31,783 nucleotides of DNA from Bacteroidota bacterium (GCA_023458535.1 JAEWYW010000025.1:1-31783); one strand, 5' to 3'; shown: positions 17,006-25,021, counted from the first letter of the stretch. The notes: generated from the sequence alone by a model not told the origin. A program made the numbers and translations.

Positions 17006-17431
17006 CTAAAAAAAACGCTTATTATCAACAAACGATTGAATCGTTGCTTCCATTAAACTTTTACGTGTTTTGTCTCTTACCTCCTCTAAACCTTTTCGGA
17101 GGTAGCATGTTGCTTCATCTTCGCAATCGTCGCATTTCTCGTAATAATTCAATGATACGCAGGGGGTTAAAGCAATAGGGCCGTCAAATATTCTGTATAA
17201 ATCTGCAAGAGAAACCTCTCTGGGTGATTTTATCATATAATAACCACCGCCAATTCCTTGTTTGCTATTTACGAGCTTCCATCTCTTTAACTCTAAAAGT
17301 ATTTGCTCTAAAAATTTTTTTGGAATATTTTCTTGTTCTGCAATAGCGGCTGTTTTCATGTGTCCTTTCTGGTAAACCTCTGCCAGACAAACCATTGCTT
17401 TCAGCGCATATTTACATCTCTTTGATAACAT
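17006..17431 (-). CDS. Rrf2-family transcriptional regulator
   Basis: 141 aa with an N-terminal winged helix (MLSKRCKYALKAMVCLAEVY, 1-20; recognition region IPKKFLEQILLELKRWKLV, 36-54; wing KQGIGGGYYM). The C-terminal part has four cysteines, Cys91, Cys100, Cys103 and Cys109, in the region where IscR and NsrR hold their [2Fe-2S] or [4Fe-4S] ligands, though the spacing (x8, x2, x5) differs from the IscR C-x5-C-x5-C pattern. Its place directly upstream of the cys operon on the same strand suggests a CymR/IscR-like regulator of sulfur assimilation, perhaps sensing Fe-S or thiol status. A TAATTTTG -7-like element (17458-17465, minus) lies 26 bp before the ATG. Confidence 0.88.
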   Translation of the reverse strand: MLSKRCKYALKAMVCLAEVYQKGHMKTAAIAEQENIPKKFLEQILLELKRWKLVNSKQGIGGGYYMIKSPREVSLADLYRIFDGPIALTPCVSLNYYEKCDDCEDEATCYLRKGLEEVRDKTRKSLMEATIQSFVDNKRFF

Positions 17432-17457
17432 TCTTAAAAACTATTAATTCAAATTTT

Positions 17458-17465
17458 CAAAATTA
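17458..17465 (-). promoter_or_regulatory. Candidate -7 element of the Rrf2 gene promoter
   Basis: Minus-strand TAATTTTG matches TAnnTTTG and is 26 bp before the Rrf2 ATG. The -33 region would fall on the hairpin at 17479-17502 and shows no TTTG. Confidence 0.4.
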
Positions 17466-17473
17466 TTTTAAAT

Positions 17474-17502
17474 AAAAAAAACTTCTCATTTCTGAGGAGT
17501 TT
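17474..17502 (-). terminator. Terminator-like hairpin in front of the Rrf2 gene
   Basis: Arms AAACTTCTCA (17479-17488) and TGAGGAGTTT (17493-17502) pair with one wobble around TTTC; read on the minus strand the stem is followed by eight U's. It lies about 43 bp upstream of the Rrf2 start, where no upstream minus-strand gene is seen. It may be a leader attenuator, the end of a small transcript, or an operator overlapping the promoter. Confidence 0.55.
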
Positions 17503-17503
17503 T

Positions 17504-17763
17504 AAATATCTTAGTATTATCAAATTTTAAATAATATACATAAAATATCACCCCTCTTACTTAGAGCAGTAATGCATATGCATATATATTTTAGAAATCT
17601 GATTGTACACTTTTTTTAATTTTGTCTCGCAAAGAAATATATTTTCTACGAAATGGCAAAATTTTTTTATAAATTTTTACGAAAATTTTAATTTTAAGAA
17701 TATTAAAAGTTAATAAAATAGGAAGGAAAAAGCTTTTATAACGAAGTTTAAGGATAAAAAATA
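17504..17763. other. AT-rich divergent intergenic region between the Rrf2 gene and hutG
   Basis: The full gap is 17432-17763. Beyond the hairpin it holds a perfect 12-bp palindrome ATGCATATGCAT (17572-17583) and a nearby small inverted repeat CTCT-TACTT-AGAG (about 17553-17566). I see no good TAnnTTTG promoter for hutG and no convincing coding sequence. Confidence 0.5.
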
Positions 17764-18687
17764 ATGGAAAATAATATTTGGCAGGGAAGATTAGATGGTG
17801 ATGATGCACTTTATCACAGAATTTTTCAGAGGGTTAAAATCATTAATAATTTCGATGATATTTCACCTAATGATTTCGTTTTAGCGGGTTTTGCTGTAGA
17901 TGAAGGCGTGAGAAGAAATAAAGGCAGGGTGGGAGCGAAGGATGCTCCTGATATTATCCGTAAAAACATGAGTAATTTTCCTGTAGTCAATGCTGATTTT
18001 AAGTTGTTGGATTTCGGAAATATTTTTTGTGAAGGTCAGAGTCTTGAAAAAGTACAAGATGAACTTGCCAAACGTACAATGAATGTTTTACAAAAAGGAG
18101 GAAAATCTATGGTGTTGGGAGGAGGGCATGAAGTTACTTTCGGTCATTACTCAGGGGTAAAAAATGCCTTTCCAGATAAAAAAATAGGAATCATTAATTT
18201 CGATGCTCATTTTGATAATCGAGAACCGGAAAATGGAGTAGGAGCTTCTTCTGGAACCGGGTTTTGGCAAATTGCACAAGAAGGCACGATTCATTCAATG
18301 CATATAGGTATTCAGAGAAATTCCAATACTTTAAAATTATTTGATGTCGCTCATCAATTTGGAATGAAATACATTTTGGCTGAAGAAATATTTTTCGAAA
18401 ACTTACCTTCGATCTATGAAAGATTAAATGAATTTCTGTTGGAAATAGATGTTCTATACATCACCATTTGTATGGATGTTTTCAATGCCTCGGTTGCTCC
18501 AGGAGTTTCTGCGGCAGCATATAATGGTATTTTTGCAGATGCCACATTTATGCATATTTATAAACATTTATTGAAAAATATAAAACTTAAAGCTTTGGAT
18601 GTTGCAGAGGTTAATCCCACATACGATATACAAGACAGAACCGCTAGATTGGCAGCAAGTTTGGTAAATGAATGGTTCATGATTTAG
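17764..18687 (+). CDS. hutG: Formimidoylglutamase (arginase/ureohydrolase family)
   Basis: Hydrolyses N-formimidoyl-L-glutamate to glutamate and formamide in histidine degradation. 307 aa. The manganese motifs of the ureohydrolase family are GGGHEV (His122) and NFDAHFDNR (Asp147, His149, Asp151). The third motif reads TICMDVFNASVAPGVS (234-249), where the family SxDxD would be; Asp238 is kept but Cys236 stands in place of the first Asp. The xVAPGVSA wording is typical of HutG rather than of arginase or agmatinase. It diverges from the Rrf2 gene; hutI is 12 kb away. The alternative is another ureohydrolase of the same family. Confidence 0.85.
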   Translation: MENNIWQGRLDGDDALYHRIFQRVKIINNFDDISPNDFVLAGFAVDEGVRRNKGRVGAKDAPDIIRKNMSNFPVVNADFKLLDFGNIFCEGQSLEKVQDELAKRTMNVLQKGGKSMVLGGGHEVTFGHYSGVKNAFPDKKIGIINFDAHFDNREPENGVGASSGTGFWQIAQEGTIHSMHIGIQRNSNTLKLFDVAHQFGMKYILAEEIFFENLPSIYERLNEFLLEIDVLYITICMDVFNASVAPGVSAAAYNGIFADATFMHIYKHLLKNIKLKALDVAEVNPTYDIQDRTARLAASLVNEWFMI

Positions 18688-18824
18688 ATTTTTTCAATAA
18701 TTGCATAGAGATAAATAATCGAATTTAAAAGATTTTGGGAATAGAATTTGTTAAATTTGATTCTCCTAAAAACAATACTTGAACGGACTTTTAGGCTCGT
18801 TTTTTCAATTCTAAATACATTGTA

Positions 18825-20117
18825 ATGGATTCAAACATAGAAAATAAATTAAAAATAGCCGACCGCGCTTTTCAATCTTGGCGAAAAGTTTCTTTTGAAG
18901 ATAGACAAAAACTGATTTCTGCAGCTTCTGAAATTTTAAAATTTAAAGCGGAGGAATTTGGAACCATCATTACACAGGAAATGAACAAACCCATCTCCGA
19001 AGCCATTGCAGAGGTTAAAAAATGTGCTTTGATGATGGATTATTATGCCAAAGCGGAAAATATTCTTGCACCCGAAAAAATTGATTCTGAATATTCCATT
19101 TCCGAAATACATTACGTTCCGAAAGGTGTTATCTTAGGAGTAATGCCATGGAATTTCCCTTTTTGGCAAGTGTTGCGCTTTTGTGTTCCCGCCATGTTGG
19201 CAGGTAATACGGTAGTTTTAAAACACGCATCAATTTGTTTTGGAAGTGGAAATGCCATCGAGAAAATGTTTTTGGAAGCTGGTTTTCCTGAGGGTGTTTT
19301 CCAGAATTTAGAAGTAGGACATAAGGAAGTAAAAGAAATTTTGGAGCACGATGCTGTTAAAGGTGTTAGCTTGACAGGAAGTGGAGGTGCTGGCGCTGAG
19401 GTAGCTTCAATTGCAGGTAAAAACATTAAAAAATCTTTACTGGAACTGGGTGGCAGTGATGCATTTATTGTTTTAGATGATGCCAATTTAGCTGAGGCTG
19501 CAAAGGTTGGTGCAAAAGCAAGACTTCAAAATTGTGGTCAAACTTGCATCGCAGCAAAACGCTTTATTGTGCAGAAGGATGTAGAAAAAGATTTCATGCC
19601 TTTGTTCATGGAGGAATATAAAAAATACGTTCCCGCAGATAAAATGAATAAGGAAACCAAAATGAGCGGAATGGCAAGACCCGATTTGGCGGATGATTTG
19701 GAAAAACAATACCAAAAAGCTTTAGATAACGGTGCGGAAGTAATTCTTCCTTTGGAAAGAATTTCTGAAAACAGTTTCAAACCTGGGCTTATATTAGTGA
19801 AAGAAGGAAATCCGATTTTGCAGGAAGAACTTTTTGGACCATTGGGAATGGTGATGATTGCAGAAACAGATGATGAAGCTCTGAAAATGGCAAATGATAT
19901 ACCTTTTGGTCTTTCGAATGCAGTTTGGACAAATGATAAGAAAAGACAAGATTTTTTCATAGAAAACCTTGAGTCTGGAACGGTAAATATTAATAAAATG
20001 ACAAGTTCAGACCCCCGTTTTCCTTTTGGTGGTGCAAAAGCTTCAGGCTACGGAACTGAACTATCTTTGCTTACTTTAAGAGAATTTGTTACACCGAAAA
20101 CTGTTATAGGTGTTTAA
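18825..20117 (+). CDS. NAD(P)-dependent aldehyde dehydrogenase, succinate-semialdehyde dehydrogenase type
   Basis: Oxidises an aldehyde, probably succinate semialdehyde, to the acid. 430 aa. Catalytic residues are visible: Asn110 in MPWNFPFW, Glu207 in LELGG, Cys241 in NCGQTCIAAKR, and a GSGGAG nucleotide loop (185-190). EELFGPLGMVM and FPFGGAKASGYG near the end are family motifs. The protein starts directly in the first helix; the usual N-terminal strand of about 20-25 residues (NPATGE-like) is missing, and a TAG stop 30 bp upstream in frame rules out a longer start. Substrate is inferred from similarity to GabD/Sad; the aldehyde dehydrogenase call is firm. Confidence 0.88.
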   Translation: MDSNIENKLKIADRAFQSWRKVSFEDRQKLISAASEILKFKAEEFGTIITQEMNKPISEAIAEVKKCALMMDYYAKAENILAPEKIDSEYSISEIHYVPKGVILGVMPWNFPFWQVLRFCVPAMLAGNTVVLKHASICFGSGNAIEKMFLEAGFPEGVFQNLEVGHKEVKEILEHDAVKGVSLTGSGGAGAEVASIAGKNIKKSLLELGGSDAFIVLDDANLAEAAKVGAKARLQNCGQTCIAAKRFIVQKDVEKDFMPLFMEEYKKYVPADKMNKETKMSGMARPDLADDLEKQYQKALDNGAEVILPLERISENSFKPGLILVKEGNPILQEELFGPLGMVMIAETDDEALKMANDIPFGLSNAVWTNDKKRQDFFIENLESGTVNINKMTSSDPRFPFGGAKASGYGTELSLLTLREFVTPKTVIGV

Positions 20118-20156
20118 AATGAAAAGATTATCAAATTTTTGATAATCTTTTCATTT
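20118..20156. terminator. Long palindromic terminator between convergent genes
   Basis: About 18 bp of perfect stem: AATGAAAAGATTATCAAA pairs with its complement ending near 20155. The stop TGA of the minus-strand small membrane protein (20151-20153) lies in the stem and the aldehyde dehydrogenase stop is directly before it, so it can serve both genes; the U-runs are short. Confidence 0.65.
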
Positions 20157-20477
20157 ACCAATAAATTTAAATTTAAAAGTATAGATATTATCTTTATTTT
20201 TTCTAAAAACGTACAAGGATAAAGATTGTTTAGTTTTAGATATTGAATCTCCTATTGCTATCTTATCAGAGTTTCTTTTAATATTAAATTCATCATCTGT
20301 AAAATATTTGTTCTCATTATAATAGTAATGCTTTCCTCCTCTGCCTTTTGATATGAAGGTAATTATACCACTATAACTTTCATTAAAATTTTTTTTGTTG
20401 TTGTAAATTTCTATAATAAAATAGATTACTAATGAAATTAACAAAAAAACAACTGGAATTAGAGCTTTTGAATTCAC
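20151..20477 (-). CDS. Small membrane-anchored protein of unknown function
   Basis: 108 aa. One N-terminal membrane segment (ALIPVVFLLISLVIYFII, residues 5-22) is followed by a basic, Lys/Asn/Tyr-rich soluble part with a GKGGRG-like turn (SKGRGGKHYYY, 43-53) and alternating strand-like segments. I do not recognise the family. The soluble part would lie in the periplasm if the N-terminus is cytoplasmic. It starts 16 bp after pyk on the same strand and so could be the last gene of that operon; the ORF ends in a strong palindrome. Codon use matches its neighbours. Confidence 0.68.
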   Translation of the reverse strand: MNSKALIPVVFLLISLVIYFIIEIYNNKKNFNESYSGIITFISKGRGGKHYYYNENKYFTDDEFNIKRNSDKIAIGDSISKTKQSLSLYVFRKNKDNIYTFKFKFIGK

Positions 20478-20493
20478 AATATGTTCAACTTTA

Positions 20494-21936
20494 TTATATC
20501 GTCGTCAACCTCAAAGTATTGGTTTTACCTCCTTTGTAGGAAGGTGTTGCGTTCAAGTTAATTACAAAATCACCTTGTTCCACATAACCGTTGTTCAATG
20601 TGAGCATATTCACCTGAATAATGGTTTCGTCTGTAGAACGGTTCAAATCGTAATAATACGCATGAACACCCCAAACTAAATTCAGCATGGTAATTACCCT
20701 TTTATTTGCACTGTACACAATAATATGCGAATTGGGACGGTGAGACGCAATTTGGAAAGCTGTATATCCAGAATGGGTAAGTGTAATAATCGCTTCCACA
20801 TTTGTAGACTTTGCAATTCTCACCGCAGCTAAACACACCCTGTCGGTAATAAATCTGTCGCCAAGTGTTTTGTGCTCTTTTTCTATAGGTGAGTTTTTGG
20901 TTTGGTAGAAAGAAGTCATTTCGATGTTTTTGACGATTTTCGCCATATTCTCTACCACTTGTACAGGATATCTTCCCACTGAAGTTTCTCCCGAAAGCAT
21001 TACTGCGTCTGCACCATCCAAAACCGAATTGGCAACATCATTCACCTCTGCTCTTGTAGGAGTAAGGCTATTGATCATCGTTTCCATCATCTGTGTAGCG
21101 ATGATTACGGGTTTAGCATGAAATCTGGCTTTTTCCACCAAGTTTTTCTGAATAGCAGGAACTTCCTCCATTGGAACTTCCACACCTAAATCTCCTCTTG
21201 CCACCATTAATCCATCGCACTCTGCAAGAATTTCATCGATATTTGCAACGCCTTCAGGCTTTTCAATTTTTGCAATAATGGGTGTATGGAAATCACTTGG
21301 ATGTGCTTCAATTAAATTTTTAAGATCTTTGATATCCTGTCCGCTTCTTACGAACGAAAGCGCAATCCAATCCAATTCCATATCCAAAATAAAATTGGCG
21401 TCCTGGATATCTTTCTCTGTGAGTGCTGGGAGAGAAACGTTGGTATTTGGAAGATTTACTCCTTTCTTGGAGCTTAAAGGTCCACCCTGAATTGTTTTCG
21501 CTTTTACTAAATCTTTATTATTGGTTTCAATGACTTCTAAAACCAATTTTCCATCGTCTATTAGTATCCTCTCACCTACTTTTACGTCCTGTGGGAACTG
21601 CTCATAAGTCATGAATACTCTGGAAGAATCGCCCTCAATTTTTTCATTGGTGAAAGTAAGAATGTCACCAGGATTGAGATAAGAACCCTCTTTAACAACA
21701 CCTATTCTTAATTTTGGACCTTGAAGGTCACCTAAAATCCCTACAGAAAAACCAAACTCCTGATTGATTTCGCGGATGATACTAATATTTTTTCGTACAA
21801 GATCATAATCTGCATGGGAAAAATTTATTCTGAAAATATCTACACCCGCTTTTATTAAATCCAGCATAATCTCCTTAGTGGAAGAAGCTGGGCCAAGGGT
21901 TGCGATAATTTTTGTCTTCTTTAAATACTTATTCAT
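20494..21936 (-). CDS. pyk: Pyruvate kinase
   Basis: Transfers phosphate from phosphoenolpyruvate to ADP in the last step of glycolysis. 480 aa, typical. Motifs: IATLGPASS (11-19), FRINFSHAD, the active-site MVARGDLGVEVP and ATQMMETM, and the signature TPTRAEVNDVANSVLDGADA followed by SGETSVGRYPV. The C-terminal domain (about 350-480) is the allosteric one. It overlaps the IPExxxVDY gene by 8 bp, as in other Flavobacteriia, which points to translational coupling. Confidence 0.97.
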   Translation of the reverse strand: MNKYLKKTKIIATLGPASSTKEIMLDLIKAGVDIFRINFSHADYDLVRKNISIIREINQEFGFSVGILGDLQGPKLRIGVVKEGSYLNPGDILTFTNEKIEGDSSRVFMTYEQFPQDVKVGERILIDDGKLVLEVIETNNKDLVKAKTIQGGPLSSKKGVNLPNTNVSLPALTEKDIQDANFILDMELDWIALSFVRSGQDIKDLKNLIEAHPSDFHTPIIAKIEKPEGVANIDEILAECDGLMVARGDLGVEVPMEEVPAIQKNLVEKARFHAKPVIIATQMMETMINSLTPTRAEVNDVANSVLDGADAVMLSGETSVGRYPVQVVENMAKIVKNIEMTSFYQTKNSPIEKEHKTLGDRFITDRVCLAAVRIAKSTNVEAIITLTHSGYTAFQIASHRPNSHIIVYSANKRVITMLNLVWGVHAYYYDLNRSTDETIIQVNMLTLNNGYVEQGDFVINLNATPSYKGGKTNTLRLTTI

Positions 21937-22408
21937 AATACTGAATTATTTGATAAAGTTCCTCTTCGAAACATAATCGATATTCTTGTAAAGGAAATAC
22001 AAGATTTGACGGCCACAAAATTACGGAAAAATCAGGATATTCCTCTGAACTGTGAACAAGATAGTCCACATCTGTTTGGTTATTTAATAAATGCTTAACA
22101 TTCTCCTCGGTGGTGAAAAGCTCAGTTATTTCTTGCTTTTGAACACTGTGAACAGATTTGTTGGCAATTAATGTAAAGCAAGTCTTTGAAAATTTGTGGT
22201 AACCTTGAAATCTGGTAAAGTAATAATCGAAATACTGACCTTCAATCACCAAATCTTTGATTCTTGAAAAATTAAGGTATTCATTATTACTTTGGTTGAT
22301 TTGGAAAAATAATTCGTAATCGGGTATATGTTTGACCAATCTTACCAAACTGATGGCAATATCATCTAAATCGAGCTCGTCAAAATCATATAGTTTTTGA
22401 ATTTCCAA
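21929..22408 (-). CDS. IPExxxVDY family protein
   Basis: 159 aa, acidic and aromatic-rich, with no signal peptide or membrane segment. The family-naming motif appears in altered form as LLNNQTDVDYLVH (about 108-120), where the IPE part is not conserved but VDYL is. It overlaps rnc by 23 bp upstream and pyk by 8 bp downstream. This rnc / IPExxxVDY / pyk order is a known Flavobacteriia arrangement and is the main support for the name. Function is unknown. Confidence 0.8.
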   Translation of the reverse strand: MEIQKLYDFDELDLDDIAISLVRLVKHIPDYELFFQINQSNNEYLNFSRIKDLVIEGQYFDYYFTRFQGYHKFSKTCFTLIANKSVHSVQKQEITELFTTEENVKHLLNNQTDVDYLVHSSEEYPDFSVILWPSNLVFPLQEYRLCFEEELYQIIQYYE

Positions 22409-23147
22409 GAATGTTTTCTTTTTTATTCAGCATGTAAAATGCTCTCTGCGCTGCTTTTTCTTCTGCCTTCTTTTTCGATGGTTCGGTAGCATTTGCAATT
22501 TTTTCATCGCCCAACCACACATGGCATCTGAAATGCACAGATTTGTTCACCAAAATTTCTTCGCAAGTTTCGTATCGGATATGAAGTTTCTTTTTTTGAC
22601 TCCATTCCAACAAAAGACCTTTATAACTTACAATTTTATTCTCTAATTTATTTATTTCTGCTGGCGTAAGCAATTTTTCGAGAACAATTTTCTTGCAGAC
22701 CTCATACTGAAAATCAAGATAAATGGCTCCTACAAGCGCTTCTAGAAGATTTCCCGAAATATTTTCGCCTAAAGCCACTGCGGGGTTTCGTTGTATAAAA
22801 TCCGTCAGTTTAAGGTTGTCTCCAAGTTTGTTCAGATTTTTTCTATTGACTATTTTAGATTTCATTTGCGTTAAATATCCCTCATTGGCATTGGGATACG
22901 TATGAAATAAATAGCATGAAATAATCGTTCCCAATACAGAATCTCCCAAAAACTCTAATCTTTCGTAATTAGAATTGGAAGTTTTAGAATTGGTTTTTAA
23001 TGAAAAAGCTTCACGATAAAGATCAATATTTTGTACGTCGGTGCCTAAAATCTTGTTGAGTTCAGAGCACAAGAAATAATCTCTTTCTGTGAGTTTTCTT
23101 TTTCTGCTTTTAAGAAGGAATTTAGAAAAATATTTCTGTAACTCCAT
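22386..23147 (-). CDS. rnc: Ribonuclease III
   Basis: Cleaves double-stranded RNA in rRNA and mRNA processing. 253 aa. The catalytic signature ERLEFLGDSVL is at 62-72, with a second acidic site in NLLEALVGAIYLD (about 133-145). A C-terminal double-stranded RNA-binding domain covers about 170-240 and ends in ANATEPSKKKAEEKAAQRA. It starts 8 bp after fabF. The extra N-terminal 20 or so basic residues are common in Bacteroidota versions. Confidence 0.95.
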   Translation of the reverse strand: MELQKYFSKFLLKSRKRKLTERDYFLCSELNKILGTDVQNIDLYREAFSLKTNSKTSNSNYERLEFLGDSVLGTIISCYLFHTYPNANEGYLTQMKSKIVNRKNLNKLGDNLKLTDFIQRNPAVALGENISGNLLEALVGAIYLDFQYEVCKKIVLEKLLTPAEINKLENKIVSYKGLLLEWSQKKKLHIRYETCEEILVNKSVHFRCHVWLGDEKIANATEPSKKKAEEKAAQRAFYMLNKKENILGNSKTI

Positions 23148-23155
23148 CTGGAATA

Positions 23156-24400
23156 TTAGATTTTCTTAAATAGAACGCAAGCGTTATGACCTCCGAAACC
23201 GAATGTATTGCTCATGGCAACATTCACATCTTTTTTAACAGCTGTGTTGAATGTATAATTCAGTCTGCTATCTAAATTTTCATCATCAGTAAAATGATTG
23301 ATGGTAGGAGGAACAATACCGTGCATAATAGTGCCTAAAGCTGCTATAGCTTCAATTACACCAGCTGCACCAAGAAGGTGGCCAGTCATAGATTTTGTGG
23401 AATTCAACTGGATGTCGAAAGCGTGCTCACCCAAAAGTTTTGAAATAGCGTTCGATTCAGCAATATCACCCAATGGCGTAGAGGTTCCATGCATATTGAT
23501 GTGGTCTACATCATCGGTTGATAAACCTGCGTCTTCTAAACAGTTTTTCATTACCATGTGTGCTCCCAATCCTTCAGGATGTGGTGCCGTCATGTGATAA
23601 GCATCAGCACTCATACCTCCACCTTTCAGTTCGGCATAAATGGTAGCTCCTCTTTTTACAGCATGCTCATATTCTTCAAGAATAATCGCTCCAGCTCCTT
23701 CACCCAATACAAATCCGTCTCTATCTTTATCGAAAGGTCTAGATGCTGTTTTAGGGTCGTCATTTCTAGTTGAAAGTGCCATTAAAGCATTGAAACCACC
23801 AATTCCACTCGCTGTAACTGCTGCTTCAGAACCTCCACAAACAATCACATCTGCTTTTCCTAACTGAATAAGCATTTTAGAGTCTATAATGGCGTTGGCA
23901 GAAGATGCACATGCTGAAACCGTGGTATAATTGGGACCGTGAAAGCCATACTCAATAGAGATATGTCCTGGTGTGATGTCCGCAATCATTTTTGGAATGA
24001 AGAAAGGGTTAAATCTTGGTATTTCGGAATTGGCCCATCCTAAAACTTCTGTCTCAAAAGTTTCTAAACCACCAATACCTGATCCCCAGATAACACCCAC
24101 GCGATTTTTATCTACGTTATCTTCAATAATTCTGGAATGTTCTATGGCTTCTTTAGCAGCCACCATCCCAAATTGGGTATTCCTATCCATTTTTTTTGCT
24201 TCTTTTTTCTCGAAGTGGTTCAATGGATCGAAATTTTTTACTTCGCAAGCAAACTTTGTTTTGAAGTTTGTGGGATCAAAAAGAGTAATAGGAGCAGCAC
24301 CGCTCTCACCTTTAATAAGGTTTTCCCAGTATTCGTTAGCATTATTTCCAATGGGCGTAATGGCGCCAAAACCGGTTACAACTACTCTTTTCAATTCCAT
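23156..24400 (-). CDS. fabF: 3-oxoacyl-[acyl-carrier-protein] synthase II
   Basis: Condenses acyl-ACP with malonyl-ACP in fatty acid elongation. 414 aa. The Cys-His-His triad is Cys164 (TVSACASS), His304 (HGTSTPLGD) and His341 (KSMTGHLLGAAG); the C-terminal NTFGFGGHNA is characteristic. It lies 30 bp after acpP, its substrate carrier, and 8 bp before rnc. Confidence 0.97.
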   Translation of the reverse strand: MELKRVVVTGFGAITPIGNNANEYWENLIKGESGAAPITLFDPTNFKTKFACEVKNFDPLNHFEKKEAKKMDRNTQFGMVAAKEAIEHSRIIEDNVDKNRVGVIWGSGIGGLETFETEVLGWANSEIPRFNPFFIPKMIADITPGHISIEYGFHGPNYTTVSACASSANAIIDSKMLIQLGKADVIVCGGSEAAVTASGIGGFNALMALSTRNDDPKTASRPFDKDRDGFVLGEGAGAIILEEYEHAVKRGATIYAELKGGGMSADAYHMTAPHPEGLGAHMVMKNCLEDAGLSTDDVDHINMHGTSTPLGDIAESNAISKLLGEHAFDIQLNSTKSMTGHLLGAAGVIEAIAALGTIMHGIVPPTINHFTDDENLDSRLNYTFNTAVKKDVNVAMSNTFGFGGHNACVLFKKI

Positions 24401-24430
24401 AAATTTTAATTTCTTAAATGTTGAAGAATA

Positions 24431-24670
24431 TTATTTATTTACTACTTCTTCGATGTAAGCGATAGCGTGACCTACAGTAGTGATTTTTTCTGCTTGATCA
24501 TCTGGAATTTGGATGTTGAATTCTTTTTCGAATTCCATGATAAGTTCAACAGTATCTAATGAATCAGCTCCTAAATCGTTAGTGAAGCTAGCTTCAGGAG
24601 TTACCTCTGTTTCTTCAACGTCAAGCTTATCAGCGATGATAGCTTTTACTCTTGATGCAATGTCTGACAT
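24431..24670 (-). CDS. acpP: Acyl carrier protein
   Basis: Carries growing acyl chains on a phosphopantetheine arm in fatty acid synthesis. 79 aa, strongly acidic. The attachment Ser37 lies in the motif LGADSLDTVEL (33-43). It is the first gene of the acpP-fabF-rnc-IPExxxVDY-pyk run, with a TATATTTG element upstream on its strand. Confidence 0.97.
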   Translation of the reverse strand: MSDIASRVKAIIADKLDVEETEVTPEASFTNDLGADSLDTVELIMEFEKEFNIQIPDDQAEKITTVGHAIAYIEEVVNK

Positions 24671-24701
24671 AGTAAATTTATTTTAAAATTGTTAATTCCT
24701 G

Positions 24702-24709
24702 CAAATATA
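24702..24709 (-). promoter_or_regulatory. Candidate -7 element of the acpP promoter
   Basis: Minus-strand TATATTTG matches TAnnTTTG and is 31 bp before the acpP ATG. No clear -33 TTTG lies at the expected distance. Confidence 0.5.
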
Positions 24710-24990
24710 TAAAATTCTTCAGGAAAAAACTTTTTTTTATTTTTTTTGATGTATTTAATACTGCATATTTATTATTGTTTTAAGCTATTCTTTTGCTTCT
24801 CAATTGTTTAAATACATGGTGGTTTTGTGAAAACGAATCATCACTTGGTTTATCTTATTATAAATAAGTTTTATGATATATATAAATAAGAAGGCGCATT
24901 TAGTGTACATACTTATTTAAATAGAAGAAGGCTAATGTCAATGTACCAACTATTATTTAATTATAATTGTATAAAAATCAGTAAATTCCG

Positions 24991-25021
24991 TTTGCTGTTT
25001 CAAAAATTATTAATACTTTTG
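24991..25021 (+). promoter_or_regulatory. Bacteroidota-type promoter of rplKAJL
   Basis: A -33 TTTG (24991-24994) and a -7 TACTTTTG (25014-25021) are separated by exactly 19 bp, the best match to the TTTG-N19-TAnnTTTG consensus in the window. Transcription would start near 25028, leaving a leader of about 90 nt before rplK. Confidence 0.8.

Noticed and set aside
17591..17809. 72-aa minus-strand ORF overlapping the hutG start
   Set aside because: It begins inside hutG, is made of Lys/Phe/Ile-rich AT-driven residues and has no ribosome-binding context; treated as noise.
23973..24458. 161-aa ORF antisense to fabF and acpP
   Set aside because: It is a mirror of strongly conserved coding sequence on the other strand and has no recognisable domain or promoter.
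24780..25000. tRNA-Trp, secE or nusG in the acpP/rplK gap
   Set aside because: No cloverleaf arms or CCA-type ends and no ORF long enough; the gap appears purely regulatory.
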